From positions 496,001-560,000 of the forward strand of contig NZ_KB907074.1 of assembly GCF_000381765.1 (NCBI RefSeq): a DNA stretch of 64,000 bases, read 5' to 3'. The DNA comes from [Zimmermannella] faecalis ATCC 13722. Lineage in GTDB: Bacteria > Actinomycetota > Actinomycetes > Actinomycetales > Microbacteriaceae. Below, piece after piece: positions 8,836-18,016 of the stretch. The notes under the pieces were generated by a model, which did not search any database, was not told the origin of the DNA, and saw only the letters and a program-made list of their open reading frames with translations. How positions within the stretch are numbered: position 1 is the first letter of the stretch; each line of letters starts with the position of its first letter. The position numbers were made by a program, and so were the translations under genes.

Positions 8836-9792
8836 CTAGCCGAGCGGCGCTGATGCCGCATGGCCCACAGCCGACTCCACTGTAGCACCACGCACATCAA
8901 CGGCCGTCATAACCGCGTGCCACGTCGTGTCGGGTCGCGCAGCGGCAATCTCCTCGGCCTTGAGTCGCGCACCCGGATCGTCGGCGAGCACGAGCACACT
9001 CGGGCCCGCACCCGACACGACGGCGGCGAGGCCGTGCTCGCGGAGGTCGTCAACGAGCGCCTTCGTCTTCGGCATTGCCGATGCGCGGTAGGTCTGGTGC
9101 AGCCGGTCTTCGGTCGCGTCGAACAGCAGTTCGGGGCTCTGGATCATCGCAGCGACCATGAGCGCCGATCGGGAGAGGTTGAAGATCGCGTCGGCGTGCG
9201 GCACCTGTTCGGGCTGGAGCGACCGCGCGACCTTCGTCGACATCGTCTCGTCGGGTACGAGCACCATGACCGAGACGCCGCGATGCACCGCGAGCTGCTT
9301 CGAGTGGGCGTTCCCGTTCGCGTCCATCCACGCGATCGTGAGTCCGCCGAAGAGGCAGGGGGCGACGTTATCGGGGTGCCCCTCGAGCTCGGTCGCGAGG
9401 CCGAGCATCTCCTCGGCGGTCAGCGTGCGCTGATCGGCGATGAGCCCGGTGGCCGCGAGCACTCCCGCGACGATTGCGGCACCGGATGACCCGAGACCGC
9501 GGCCATGCGGAATCGCATTGACGGCGCGCAGGCGAATCCCGGGCAGCTCAAATCCGAGCTTCTCGAGCGAATAGTTGAGGGCGCGCAGCACAAGGTGTCG
9601 CTCGTCCCTCGGCACAGACTCGGCGCCGACGCCGGTCAGGTCGAACTCGTACCGGTCCGGCGCGAGCGCCTCGACCTCGAGCTCGTCGTAGATTGCGAGG
9701 GCGAGGCCCAGGGTGTCGAACCCCGGGCCGAGGTTTGCGCTCGTCGCGGGAACGCGAACGTTCGCTCTCGCACCCTCCGTAACTCGGCTCAC
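8836..9792 (-). CDS. thrB: Homoserine kinase
   Basis: ThrB phosphorylates homoserine, the step before threonine synthase. The 318-residue GHMP-family kinase has PATSANLGPGFD near residue 15, the ATP loop GRGLGSSGAA near 97 and the C-terminal GAGPSVLVLAD motif near 257. The GTG start at 9792 overlaps the hom stop by 4 nt. thrC, which usually lies between hom and thrB in actinobacteria, is not here. Confidence 0.95.
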   Translation of the reverse strand: MSRVTEGARANVRVPATSANLGPGFDTLGLALAIYDELEVEALAPDRYEFDLTGVGAESVPRDERHLVLRALNYSLEKLGFELPGIRLRAVNAIPHGRGLGSSGAAIVAGVLAATGLIADQRTLTAEEMLGLATELEGHPDNVAPCLFGGLTIAWMDANGNAHSKQLAVHRGVSVMVLVPDETMSTKVARSLQPEQVPHADAIFNLSRSALMVAAMIQSPELLFDATEDRLHQTYRASAMPKTKALVDDLREHGLAAVVSGAGPSVLVLADDPGARLKAEEIAAARPDTTWHAVMTAVDVRGATVESAVGHAASAPLG

Positions 9793-11099
9793 TCGCGGCC
9801 GCCTTCGACCCGGAGCACGCCGGCGACGCGAGTGACGACATCGAGCTTGGCCAGGTCATCCACGAGGCCACGCAGTGCGCCGTCGGTCGCGAGGTGGGTG
9901 ACGATCACGACGGTCGCGGCCGCCTCGTCGTCGGTGCGCGCCTGCTCGAGCGTCGAGACCGAAACGTTGTGCTCCGCGAACGTGCGCGCGACCTCGGCGA
10001 GCACTCCGGGGGCGTCGGTCACGTCGAGCGCAATGTGGTAGCGCGTGCGAATGTCGCGTGCCTCGAGCACGGGCAGGTCCGCATCCATCGATTCGCCGAG
10101 GCCGGGCCCGCCGAGCACGTGGCGTCGCGTTGCCGAGACGAGGTCGCCGAGCACCGCCGACGCGGTCTGGATACCGCCCGCACCCGCGCCGTAGAACATG
10201 AGCGGGCCCGCTGCAGCCGCCTCAACGAACACCGCGTTGTTGCCGCCGTGCACCGAAGCGAGCGGGTGCGAGTCAGGCACGAGGGCCGGATACACGCGGG
10301 CAGAAATCGCCTCGGTCCCGTCGGCCGCGCTGAGGCGCTCACAGATGGCAAGGAGCTTCACGACGAACCCGGCGCGCTTCGCGTCCTCGATCTGTTCGAT
10401 CGTGACCTGCGTGATGCCTTCGCGATGCACCGAGTCGAGCGGCACGCGCGTGTGAAACGCGATCGAGGCGAGGATCGCGGCCTTCTGCTGCGCGTCGTAC
10501 CCCTCGATGTCGGCGGTCGGGTCGGCCTCGGCATACCCGAGCTCGGTCGCAATGCGCAGCGACTCCTCGAACGTATCGCCGGTCGTGTACATGCGATCGA
10601 GAATGTAGTTGGTTGTGCCGTTCACGATGCCGAGGATGCGCTCGATGTGGTCGCCAGCGAGATTTTCGCGCAGCGGCCGAATAATGGGGATCGCGCCCGC
10701 AACGGCGGCCTCGTAGTGCAGCTGCGCGCCGACGCGCTCGGCAAGCTCGAACAGTTCTGGGCCGTGCTTCGCGAGTAGCGCCTTGTTCGCCGTCACGACG
10801 TCGGCGCCCGACTCGAGCGCCTGCGTGATGAGCTCGCGCGCAGGCGAAATGCCGCCCATGAGCTCGATCACGAAGTCGGCCTGCAGAATCAGGTTCTCGG
10901 CGTCGGTCGTGAGCAACTCTCGAGGCAGCTCAACGTCGCGCTTGCTCTCGAGGTTTCGCACGGCGATGCCGACGAGCTCGAGGCGGGCGCCCGCTCGTCG
11001 GGAGAATTCATCGGATTGCTCGAGGAGCAGTCGCGCGACTTGGCTGCCGACCGAGCCGGCTCCGAGCAGCGCGACTTTGACGGTGCGCAGTTCGTTCAC
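9789..11099 (-). CDS. hom: Homoserine dehydrogenase
   Basis: Hom reduces aspartate semialdehyde to homoserine, the branch point for threonine and methionine. The 436-residue protein has the NAD(P)-binding loop LLGAGSVGSQVA near residue 10, the conserved YDAQQKAAILASIAFH segment near 210, and a C-terminal ACT domain (about 345-430, starting ALDVTDAPGVLAEVA) that typically senses threonine. I chose the GTG at 11099, which overlaps the lysA stop by 4 nt and has AAGG eight bases upstream. The open frame continues much further upstream inside lysA, but that is a shadow. Confidence 0.95.
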   Translation of the reverse strand: MNELRTVKVALLGAGSVGSQVARLLLEQSDEFSRRAGARLELVGIAVRNLESKRDVELPRELLTTDAENLILQADFVIELMGGISPARELITQALESGADVVTANKALLAKHGPELFELAERVGAQLHYEAAVAGAIPIIRPLRENLAGDHIERILGIVNGTTNYILDRMYTTGDTFEESLRIATELGYAEADPTADIEGYDAQQKAAILASIAFHTRVPLDSVHREGITQVTIEQIEDAKRAGFVVKLLAICERLSAADGTEAISARVYPALVPDSHPLASVHGGNNAVFVEAAAAGPLMFYGAGAGGIQTASAVLGDLVSATRRHVLGGPGLGESMDADLPVLEARDIRTRYHIALDVTDAPGVLAEVARTFAEHNVSVSTLEQARTDDEAAATVVIVTHLATDGALRGLVDDLAKLDVVTRVAGVLRVEGGRE

Positions 11100-12511
11100 T
11101 GGTTCGCCTTTCTGTTCCACCCGGCGTCGAGCGCCAGCAGGTCGTTGATCGTTACGCGTCGCACGACTTCCCGTGCGACTCCGTCGCGCACCGCGACGAT
11201 CGCGGGGCGCTCCAGGTAGTTGTAGTTGCTGGCCATCGACCAGCAGTACGCGCCCGTTGCGGGCACCGCAAGCAGGTCGCCAGCGGTCACGTCGTCGGGC
11301 AGGTAGTCGTGATTCACAACGATGTCGCCCGACTCGCAGTGCTTGCCGACCACGCGCACGAGCGTAGCTGGCGCCGACGATGTCCGGTTCGCGACGCGCA
11401 CGCAATAGTCGGCTCCGTAGAGGGCGGGGCGAATGTTGTCGCTCATGCCGCCGTCGACGGCGACGTACTCTCGTGTCCCTCCGCGCTCCCCCGGCACGGT
11501 CACGCGCTTCGTCGTGCCGACCGTGTAGAGCGTGACGCCCGCGGGACCAATGATCGAGCGACCCGGTTCGAATACAAACCGCGGCATGTCGGTCGAGGTC
11601 TCCCGGCACACCCGATCGACCTCGGCCGCAATCCCGCGCGCGAGGTCGGCGATGTCGGGGGCGTCGTCGCTCGGCAGATAGTTGATGCCGAAGCCTCCGC
11701 CGAGGTTCACTTCGGGAATCGGGCCGTCAGCGAGCAGTTCTGCCCGCAGCCGCATAAGGCGCTCCGCCGCCGCGCCAAAGCCCGAGGGCTCGTAAATCGA
11801 GGAGCCGATGTGCGAGTGCAGCCCGAGCAGTTCGAGCGACGGCGCCGACCGGATGCGCCGCACCGCCTTAACGGCATCCTCACGAGTCAGGCCGAACTTC
11901 TGATCTTCGTGACTCGTCGCGAGATAGTCGTGAGTCGACGCGTGAATACCGACGTTGATGCGCACCATAACCGACTGCACTCGCCCGGCTTTCTCCGCGA
12001 CGTCGGCAAGCAGCGCGATCTCGGAGAGCGAGTCGACGATGATTGAGCCGACGCCCGCGCCCACGGCGCGCTCGAGTTCGCCGCGTGACTTGTTGTTGCC
12101 GTGCATCCCGATCGTCGCCGGCGCCACGCCCGCGGCGAGTGCGACTTCGAGTTCTCCCCCACTCGCGACGTCGAGGCCGAGGCCAGCTTCGGCCATCCAT
12201 TCGGCGATGTCGATAGTGAGGAGCGCTTTGCTCGCATAGTGCAGGTCGACGTTGGCGCCAATGGCGTCGAATGCGGTACGGAAGGCGTCGAGGATGCCTG
12301 AGGCACGACCTCGGGCGGCGGTCTCGTCGAGCACGTACAGGGGCGAGCCGTGTGCCGCGACGAGGTCGCTCGCGGCGACCCCACCGAGCATCAGCTCGCC
12401 TTCAGCAGATCGCTCGGCAGTCGTCGGCCACACGTCGTGGTCAAGCAGACCCGTGTCGGTCGGCACCTCAAGCCAGGCGGGCGCGAGGGGGGTGTCGTCA
12501 GAAGCGTGCAT
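11096..12511 (-). CDS. lysA: Diaminopimelate decarboxylase
   Basis: LysA decarboxylates meso-diaminopimelate to lysine with PLP. The 471-residue protein shows the PLP lysine context LHYASKALL near residue 75, the sequences GLHSHIGSS and NLGGGFGINY, the EPGRSI motif and the C-terminal CESGD that completes the dimer active site. The ATG at 12511 is preferred because AGGA lies about eight bases upstream. An ATG nine bases earlier (12520) is possible. It is part of the argS-DUF2993-lysA-hom-thrB run. Confidence 0.95.
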   Translation of the reverse strand: MHASDDTPLAPAWLEVPTDTGLLDHDVWPTTAERSAEGELMLGGVAASDLVAAHGSPLYVLDETAARGRASGILDAFRTAFDAIGANVDLHYASKALLTIDIAEWMAEAGLGLDVASGGELEVALAAGVAPATIGMHGNNKSRGELERAVGAGVGSIIVDSLSEIALLADVAEKAGRVQSVMVRINVGIHASTHDYLATSHEDQKFGLTREDAVKAVRRIRSAPSLELLGLHSHIGSSIYEPSGFGAAAERLMRLRAELLADGPIPEVNLGGGFGINYLPSDDAPDIADLARGIAAEVDRVCRETSTDMPRFVFEPGRSIIGPAGVTLYTVGTTKRVTVPGERGGTREYVAVDGGMSDNIRPALYGADYCVRVANRTSSAPATLVRVVGKHCESGDIVVNHDYLPDDVTAGDLLAVPATGAYCWSMASNYNYLERPAIVAVRDGVAREVVRRVTINDLLALDAGWNRKANQ

Positions 12512-12539
12512 CCTGGTCATCCTAGCGGCCCTGTGTCCG

Positions 12540-13295
12540 TCAGTTGCAGCCGCCGAGCTCCGCGAATGCTTGATCGTCGAGCCGCACCGACGACGTACTG
12601 CGGAAGTTAATGTCGAGGTGCTGTGCCGACGGCACCACACTCGTCAGCTGGACCGCCGCGGGCAGGTGTTCGGCGAGACACATTTCGAAGCTGAAGCGGC
12701 TCGGATCGAGATCGACCTGGGTGGTTGCGTCGCCCGAGCTGATCTGAATCGAGTTTGCGACGACTCGGAGTCGCCCGCCGCTGCGCGGTTCGAGATTCGC
12801 GACGACCGAGATGCCGACCTGCGACCCGAACACGTCGACTTCGGTCGAGTAGCCGATTCCGTCGTCCCGAAGCTCAACTGAATGGATTTCGATTCCGGCG
12901 TCGGCCGCGACCTGCTGGAGGAGGTCGTTCAGCTCGGTTTCGTTGATACCGATGCTGCCCTCAAGGCTGCCGACAACGACGGGGTCACCGAGCTCCACAT
13001 CAAACGCCGAGACCTCCGCATCGCCGGTGATTTCGCCAAACGTGAGGTCGTCGGTTGCGACATCGAGTTGGCTGAGTGAGCCACCGAGGAGTTCGCAGGC
13101 CACGCAGACACCGCCGGGGCGTGCGCGCACGTCGGCGGTCACCTGTTCGGGCAGGTTGGTCTCGACCTGCTGGGCGGTGATGTTTGCGACGAGCAGGCGG
13201 GCGGTGATCTCCGTCGCCGCGAGCACGACGACGATGATGCCGACGATGAGCAGCGTTCGGATGCGCCCGCGGGCGCGTCGGCGCTCGGCGTGCAT
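12540..13295 (-). CDS. DUF2993 (LmeA-like) membrane-anchored lipid-binding protein
   Basis: This 251-residue protein has a basic N-terminus, one membrane anchor or signal (about residues 13-33) and an extracytoplasmic domain with the DUF2993 pattern: GGSLSQLDVATDDL near 68, and repeating amphipathic strands. The family includes mycobacterial LmeA, which binds phospholipids and supports mannan maturation. Two cysteines (GVCVACELL) near 58-61 could form a disulfide. It lies between argS (13-nt gap) and lysA (28-nt gap), so it is probably cotranscribed with housekeeping genes. Confidence 0.75.
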   Translation of the reverse strand: MHAERRRARGRIRTLLIVGIIVVVLAATEITARLLVANITAQQVETNLPEQVTADVRARPGGVCVACELLGGSLSQLDVATDDLTFGEITGDAEVSAFDVELGDPVVVGSLEGSIGINETELNDLLQQVAADAGIEIHSVELRDDGIGYSTEVDVFGSQVGISVVANLEPRSGGRLRVVANSIQISSGDATTQVDLDPSRFSFEMCLAEHLPAAVQLTSVVPSAQHLDINFRSTSSVRLDDQAFAELGGCN

Positions 13296-13308
13296 GTGTG
13301 CTGCCTCG

Positions 13309-14973
13309 CTACATGCGCTCGGGCGCCTCGACCCCGAGGAGCTCGAGCCCCGATCGGAGCACGTGCGAGGCGGCCTCGTTCAGCACGTAGCGGCTGTTGT
13401 GGAGCGGCCCAACCGGTTCGTCGCCCTGCGGCAGTACGCGCGTCTGGTCGTACCAGCGGTTGTAGGCCGCGGCGAGGTCTTCGAGGTAGCGAGCAATTCG
13501 GTGGGGCTCGCGTTCGACCGCCGAGAACTCAACGATGCGGGGGAATTCGCGCAGTTGCCCGAGCAGTTCGTTCTCGGTGGCGTGCGTCAGCAGGCCCGGG
13601 TCGAACGAGGCCCCGTCGATGCCGGCCTGTTCGGCGTTGCGATGCACGGCTCGCGTGCGCGCGTGGGCGTACTGGACGTAGTACACCGGGTTGTCGTTCG
13701 TGCGGCTCACGAGCAGGTCGAGGTCGATGTCCATCGAACTATTCGTCGAGCTGCGCACGAGCGCGTATCGGGCCGCGTCGACGCCGACGGCGTCGACCAG
13801 GTCGTCGAGCGTGACGATGGTGCCGGCACGCTTCGACATGCGCATCGGCTGTCCGTTCTTCACGAGGTTAACCATCTGGCCGATGAGGATCTGCAGGTTC
13901 ACCTCGGGGGTGTCGCCGAACGCCTGCACCATCGCCATCATGCGGCCGATGTAGCCGTGGTGGTCGGCGCCGAGCATCATGATGCACTCGTCGAAGCCAC
14001 GCTCACGCTTGTTCAGGTAGTACCCGATGTCGCCCGAGAAGTAGGTGGGTTCTCCGTTCGAGCGCACGATGACTCGATCTTTGTCGTCGCCGAACTCGGT
14101 CGAGCGCAGCCAGGTCGCTCCCTCGTCGACGAACACGTGCCCCCGCTCGCGGAGACGTTCGATGGCGCGCGCAACCGACCCGTCTTCGTGCACCGAGTCT
14201 TCGTGGAAGAACACATCGAAGTGCACGCGGAACTCTTCGAGCTTGCGCTTGATCTCGCCGAACATGCGCTCGACGCCTCGGCTGCGGAACACCTCCTGCT
14301 GCGCGGCTCGGTCGGTCGCGGCGGCGAGTTCGTCGGCGTGACTGGCGGCGACGTCGTTGGCAATCTCGGCAATGTAGTCGCCCCCGTAGCCGTCTTCGGG
14401 CGTCGGCTCGCCAAGGTGGGCTGCCAGGAGGGACTTCGCGAAGCGGTCGATCTGCGCGCCGTGGTCGTTGAAGTAGTACTCACGCTCGACGCGGGCGCCG
14501 GCCGCCGTCATGATGCGCGCAAGGGAGTCGCCGACGGCGGCCCAGCGCGCACCACCGAGGTGGATCGGACCGGTCGGGTTCGCCGAAACGAACTCGAGGT
14601 TAATGTTGTGCCCCGCAAGTGCGGACGAATGGCCATACTCCCCCGCCGCGTTGACGATCGTGCGGGCAAGTTCACCCGCGGCTGCTTCGTCGAGGGTGAT
14701 GTTGATGAAACCAGGGCCGGCGACGTCGACGCGCTTCACGCTCGGGTCGTCGGCGAGCCCCGCAGCGATTTCCTGCGCGAGTTCGCGTGGGTTCACCCCG
14801 ACACGCTTTGCGAATCGCATCGCGATGTTGGATGCCCAGTCGCCGTGGTCGCGGTTGCGCGGCCGCTCGAGCTTGAGGTCGTCGTCGCTGAGCGGTAGCT
14901 CGGCGGCATCGTGGCGAGCGAGTGCTGCGGTGGTTGCGGCAGCGAGGACGTGCGAAAGGTTCTGGTCAGTCAT
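13309..14973 (-). CDS. argS: Arginyl-tRNA synthetase
   Basis: This class I synthetase charges tRNA-Arg. The 554-residue protein has an N-terminal Add1-like domain, the HIGH-type signature in [13 protein letters not shown] near residue 130, the KMSKS-equivalent RMSKRAGT near 379, and a C-terminal DALR anticodon-binding domain ending in ERM. It heads the long minus-strand cluster. A tRNA-Arg(CCG) gene lies divergently 58 nt upstream, so enzyme and substrate genes are neighbours. Confidence 0.97.
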   Translation of the reverse strand: MTDQNLSHVLAAATTAALARHDAAELPLSDDDLKLERPRNRDHGDWASNIAMRFAKRVGVNPRELAQEIAAGLADDPSVKRVDVAGPGFINITLDEAAAGELARTIVNAAGEYGHSSALAGHNINLEFVSANPTGPIHLGGARWAAVGDSLARIMTAAGARVEREYYFNDHGAQIDRFAKSLLAAHLGEPTPEDGYGGDYIAEIANDVAASHADELAAATDRAAQQEVFRSRGVERMFGEIKRKLEEFRVHFDVFFHEDSVHEDGSVARAIERLRERGHVFVDEGATWLRSTEFGDDKDRVIVRSNGEPTYFSGDIGYYLNKRERGFDECIMMLGADHHGYIGRMMAMVQAFGDTPEVNLQILIGQMVNLVKNGQPMRMSKRAGTIVTLDDLVDAVGVDAARYALVRSSTNSSMDIDLDLLVSRTNDNPVYYVQYAHARTRAVHRNAEQAGIDGASFDPGLLTHATENELLGQLREFPRIVEFSAVEREPHRIARYLEDLAAAYNRWYDQTRVLPQGDEPVGPLHNSRYVLNEAASHVLRSGLELLGVEAPERM

Positions 14974-15031
14974 CAGGACTCAATCGTACGCATTTCCCGC
15001 GCGAAGTTACTGCTACGCTTGTCGCTTGTTC

Positions 15032-15104
15032 GCCTCCGTAGCTCAGTGGATAGAGCGCCGGTTTCCGGTACCGTAGGTCGCAGGTTCGACTCCTGTCGGG
15101 GGCA
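15032..15104 (+). tRNA. tRNA-Arg, anticodon CCG
   Basis: The 73-nt cloverleaf has a 7-bp acceptor stem (one T-G pair), a D arm GCTC/GAGC, the anticodon CCG at 15065-15067, a variable loop AGGTC and a T arm with loop TTCGACT. CCA is not encoded (A then CG). The anticodon stem has a C-U mismatch at its base (positions 27/43) and the T stem has a G-T pair. The convergent tag gene ends only 2 nt past the tRNA 3' end. Confidence 0.94.
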
Positions 15105-15106
15105 CG

Positions 15107-15727
15107 TTAAGTTCGCAGTCGCGACGTCGGCCGGTAGGCGCCCGGAGGGCGTGTATCGACCATGCCGATCGCCTCCATCAGGGCGAACATGGTCGTAGGC
15201 CCGACGAAGCGAAAACCACGGCGACGAAGTTCCTTCGAGAGCTCGACCGATTCGGGTGTCGTAGTGGGAACCTCAGCGATCGACGACGGTGGTGTCCAGT
15301 CGTCAGGTCGGTACGACCACACGAATTCGGAGAGGCCCCCTTCGTCGCGCAGCGCAATGGTGGCGCGTGCGTTCCCGATCGTTGCCGCGATCTTCTGCCG
15401 GTTGCGAATGATGCCGGGGTGCTCGAGCAAACGCTCGATGTCCCCGTCGTCAAACACCGCGACCGCGTCGGGATCGAACCCCGCGAACGCCTCACGAAAG
15501 GCTGGACGCTTACGCAGCACCGTGACCCACGAGAGACCCGCCTGGAATCCCTCGAGCGCGATGCGCTCGAACACGCCCGCCTCATCGTGCACCGGCACGC
15601 CCCACTCCGTGTCGAAGTAGTCGCGAAGCAGTGGGTCTCGCGCGGCCCACGGCGGCCGCAACCGGCCGTCGTCACCCAGTACGAGCCCGGTGTCGTCGAG
15701 GATGTCGTGGTTAGTCATTGTGGACAT
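15107..15727 (-). CDS. tag: DNA-3-methyladenine glycosylase I
   Basis: Tag removes 3-methyladenine from alkylated DNA. The 206-residue protein has the family motifs YFDTEWGVP near residue 34, ALEGFQAGLSWVTVLRKR near 50 and FRFVGPTTMFALMEAIGMVDTR near the C-terminus. I chose the ATG at 15727, preceded by GGAGG at a 6-nt spacing. It overlaps the end of ogt by 17 nt, and the open frame further upstream is a shadow of ogt. It forms an operon with ogt and a sigma factor. Confidence 0.93.
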   Translation of the reverse strand: MSTMTNHDILDDTGLVLGDDGRLRPPWAARDPLLRDYFDTEWGVPVHDEAGVFERIALEGFQAGLSWVTVLRKRPAFREAFAGFDPDAVAVFDDGDIERLLEHPGIIRNRQKIAATIGNARATIALRDEGGLSEFVWSYRPDDWTPPSSIAEVPTTTPESVELSKELRRRGFRFVGPTTMFALMEAIGMVDTRPPGAYRPTSRLRT

Positions 15728-16337
15728 GTCGTGCCTCCAATTCGAGTAGTGCGGCCTTCGCGTCGATGCCGCCGAGATAGCCTCCTGCGGTTCCATCGCT
15801 GCGGAGTACCCGGTGACATGGCACGACAACGGGAAGCGGATTCGTCGCGCAGGCCGTACCAACCGCGCGCACGGCCTTGGGGCGACCCACGAGTTCGGCA
15901 ACCTCACGGTACGTCTGGGTCGTGCCGTAACCGATTTCTGGAAGCCTGCGGTGCACGTCCCCGCGGAATCCTTTTGAGAGCACCCGGTCGAGGTCGAGGT
16001 GAAACTCCGTGCGTGTGCCGGCGAAGTATTCGTCGAGCTGGCGGGCGGTGCGGTCGAGGCGCGAGGGCACCTGCAGGATCCGCGGACTCACCAGCTCGGC
16101 GAGCTGCCCAAGTACGCGGTCGAATCCCTCGACGGCGAACCCCACCCGGACGAGGCCTCGCTCTGTTGCAGCTAACAGAAGCCGGCCGACGGGGCTGTCG
16201 ACCTCGGTGTACGCCACGTCGATGAGTCCAGCGCGCTCGGCATCTTGGCCCAGCTGCAGCCGGAGTCGGCCCAGTAGTTCGAAATCGGCGGTGAGCGTCG
16301 GTCGTGGCGACGCGGACGCGTCAGTGTCAGGCATCAT
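15711..16337 (-). CDS. ogt: Methylated-DNA--[protein]-cysteine S-methyltransferase
   Basis: This suicide enzyme takes the methyl group from O6-methylguanine onto its own cysteine. The 208-residue protein has the N-terminal Ogt-like domain, the helix-turn-helix segment RREVAELVGRPKAVRAVG-like near 150 and the active site VVPCHRV near 175 (C is the acceptor). There is no AdaA zinc domain, so it is a repair enzyme only. Its start overlaps the sigma-factor stop by 4 nt and its end overlaps tag by 17 nt. Confidence 0.95.
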   Translation of the reverse strand: MMPDTDASASPRPTLTADFELLGRLRLQLGQDAERAGLIDVAYTEVDSPVGRLLLAATERGLVRVGFAVEGFDRVLGQLAELVSPRILQVPSRLDRTARQLDEYFAGTRTEFHLDLDRVLSKGFRGDVHRRLPEIGYGTTQTYREVAELVGRPKAVRAVGTACATNPLPVVVPCHRVLRSDGTAGGYLGGIDAKAALLELEARHVHND

Positions 16338-16849
16338 CGCGTGGCTCCTTGCTGGTTCAAATTGGCATAGGTGGATCTCAACGCGGCGACACCGTCAGCG
16401 GCAGCACGCCGGGCCGCCGGCACGCTGCCGCCGAGTAGCGCCGCGATCTCACCGTGACTCAGCCCGCCGAGGTAGCGGAACGTGAGCACAAGACGCTGCT
16501 TCTCTGGGAGGCCCGCTACCGCCCGCCACAGGTCGTCGTTCTCGAGACCAGGGTTGCCGAGTTGTGACGGCAGTTCTGGAAGTTCTGCAGTCGGGATGGG
16601 CTGACGGGACGCGGCTCTGGCGATGTCAATCGACTTGTTCCGCGCGATACGCACGAGCCAAGCCCCGATATTCGCGCCATCGGGAAGTCGCGGATACGCC
16701 TGGAGCGCCGCGAGAAAGGTTTCTGACCACGCGTCGTCAGCGTCGTGCACCCCGAGCGTTGCGCGACACACGCGCAACACGGTGAGCCCATGTTGCTCGA
16801 TCACTTGCTCGAACGCCGGTTTCGGCACCACGCTGGATCTGGCTGTCAT
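16334..16849 (-). CDS. ECF-like sigma factor heading the ogt-tag repair operon
   Basis: The 171-residue protein has a sigma-70 region 2 (FEQVIEQHGLTVLRVCRATLG through WLVRIARNKSIDIAR, about residues 12-75) and a region 4 helix-turn-helix (LPEKQRLVLTFRYLGGLSHGEIAALLG, about 112-140). The usual recognition-helix pattern ending in a VKSRLHR-type motif is replaced by SVPAARRAAADGVAALR. The ATG at 16849 is preferred; upstream in-frame starts extend to 16921. There is no anti-sigma gene. The 4-nt overlap with ogt suggests it reads out or controls alkylation repair. Confidence 0.82.
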   Translation of the reverse strand: MTARSSVVPKPAFEQVIEQHGLTVLRVCRATLGVHDADDAWSETFLAALQAYPRLPDGANIGAWLVRIARNKSIDIARAASRQPIPTAELPELPSQLGNPGLENDDLWRAVAGLPEKQRLVLTFRYLGGLSHGEIAALLGGSVPAARRAAADGVAALRSTYANLNQQGATR

Positions 16850-17030
16850 TGTGGGCTCACGGTACGGGACAGCGTATGGGCTTGCATGGCAGCTCCTCTT
16901 GACGTCGCGCTCACGACTCACCTTGGTCGCAGTGTTGGTCTCACTGTGTAGACGGTGGCGTGAGCGAAAACGTGAGGTCCGAGTTCAAGAAAGTTGTGCA
17001 CGATCCCGCGAAACCGCGGCCGAGCGTGCA

Positions 17031-17780
17031 CTACCCCGCAGTCTGTGGCAGTGCAGACTGCGGTACGAGGGCCTCCAACAGGCGCGGCAGCTGCGACGGC
17101 TCGCTAGTGCCCGCCTCGGGGTGCCACTGCACCGCCACCGCGGGTGCCGAGACGTGCTCGATCGCCTCGGGTGTGCCGTCGTCGGCACGCGCGACGATCC
17201 GTACCCCATCGCCGGGCTCGGCGACAACCTGATGGTGCGACGATTCGACGCGCTCAAGCCGTTCCCCAAGCTGCCCCGCGAGCTTCGACCCGGGCGCAAT
17301 GTCAACCGGGTGCGGTACGAACTCGGCGTCCCGAGGAGGCAACATGCGGTGCGCATCCGCGTTGTCGAGGTGCTGCACGAGCGTCCCACCGAGCGCGACG
17401 TTCATGAGCTGCAGGCCCCGGCAGATGCCGAGCAGCGGGAGCTTGTCGTCGATTGCGTGCCGGATGAGCTCGCACGTGCGAGAGTCGGCTTCGAGAAGGT
17501 GCGTTCCCGATTCTGGGTAGTCGGCCGTCATCCCGTAGAGCTCGGGGGCGACGTCTTCGCCGCCCATAACGACGACCGCGTCGGCCTCGGCATATGCCGC
17601 CTCGATCTCCTGTTCCGCGACATCGCCGATTGCGAGGCGTCGAGGAGCAAACCCAACCGACTCCGCAACCCGCGCGACCTGTCGACTCAGGGGTTCGAGG
17701 AGGGAGGTGAAGTGCGTGTCAGCGCGGAGCATCGTCGCGTCGACGACGAGCAAGTTGGGGCCAGAATCGGTCATGGCCAC
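17031..17780 (-). CDS. Gamma-glutamyl-gamma-aminobutyrate hydrolase family (peptidase C26)
   Basis: The 249-residue class-I glutamine amidotransferase-like hydrolase has the nucleophile elbow LLGICRGLQ near residue 116 (cysteine) and the VQWHPE motif near 219 that supplies the histidine-glutamate pair. PuuD-type enzymes split gamma-glutamyl-GABA in polyamine breakdown, but no puu genes are nearby, so the substrate is unknown. It stands alone, with 109 nt before the sigma factor and 236 nt before the divergent TPM gene. Confidence 0.85.
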   Translation of the reverse strand: MAMTDSGPNLLVVDATMLRADTHFTSLLEPLSRQVARVAESVGFAPRRLAIGDVAEQEIEAAYAEADAVVVMGGEDVAPELYGMTADYPESGTHLLEADSRTCELIRHAIDDKLPLLGICRGLQLMNVALGGTLVQHLDNADAHRMLPPRDAEFVPHPVDIAPGSKLAGQLGERLERVESSHHQVVAEPGDGVRIVARADDGTPEAIEHVSAPAVAVQWHPEAGTSEPSQLPRLLEALVPQSALPQTAG

Positions 17781-18016
17781 CGTTATAGCAGTCGGCGCGC
17801 GCAGGCCGCCACGACAACGATGTCCGTGTGGATCGGGGCGAATGGTCGATTAGGTGACTGTTCGCGTCCACCGCTGTTCGTAGCCGTCGTCGAGACGTCC
17901 ACGAGGCCGAGCAACGCGCCGGGTTCAGGCAATTCCCCCGGCAGTTGCCCTAACTTCGTAGCTGTTACTTCCCCCGATCGGCTCGTTGTCGGTCGCTCGC
18001 ACTTTGGAGGCTTGGG

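Noticed and set aside
11100-11609. Long N-terminal extension of hom into lysA
   Set aside because: It is an out-of-frame read of lysA. The GTG at 11099 with a ribosome binding site and a 4-nt overlap explains the true start.
12943-14898. 651-codon plus-strand open frame opposite argS
   Set aside because: It is the antisense image of argS, with no recognisable domain and a composition dominated by Arg, Val and Asp.
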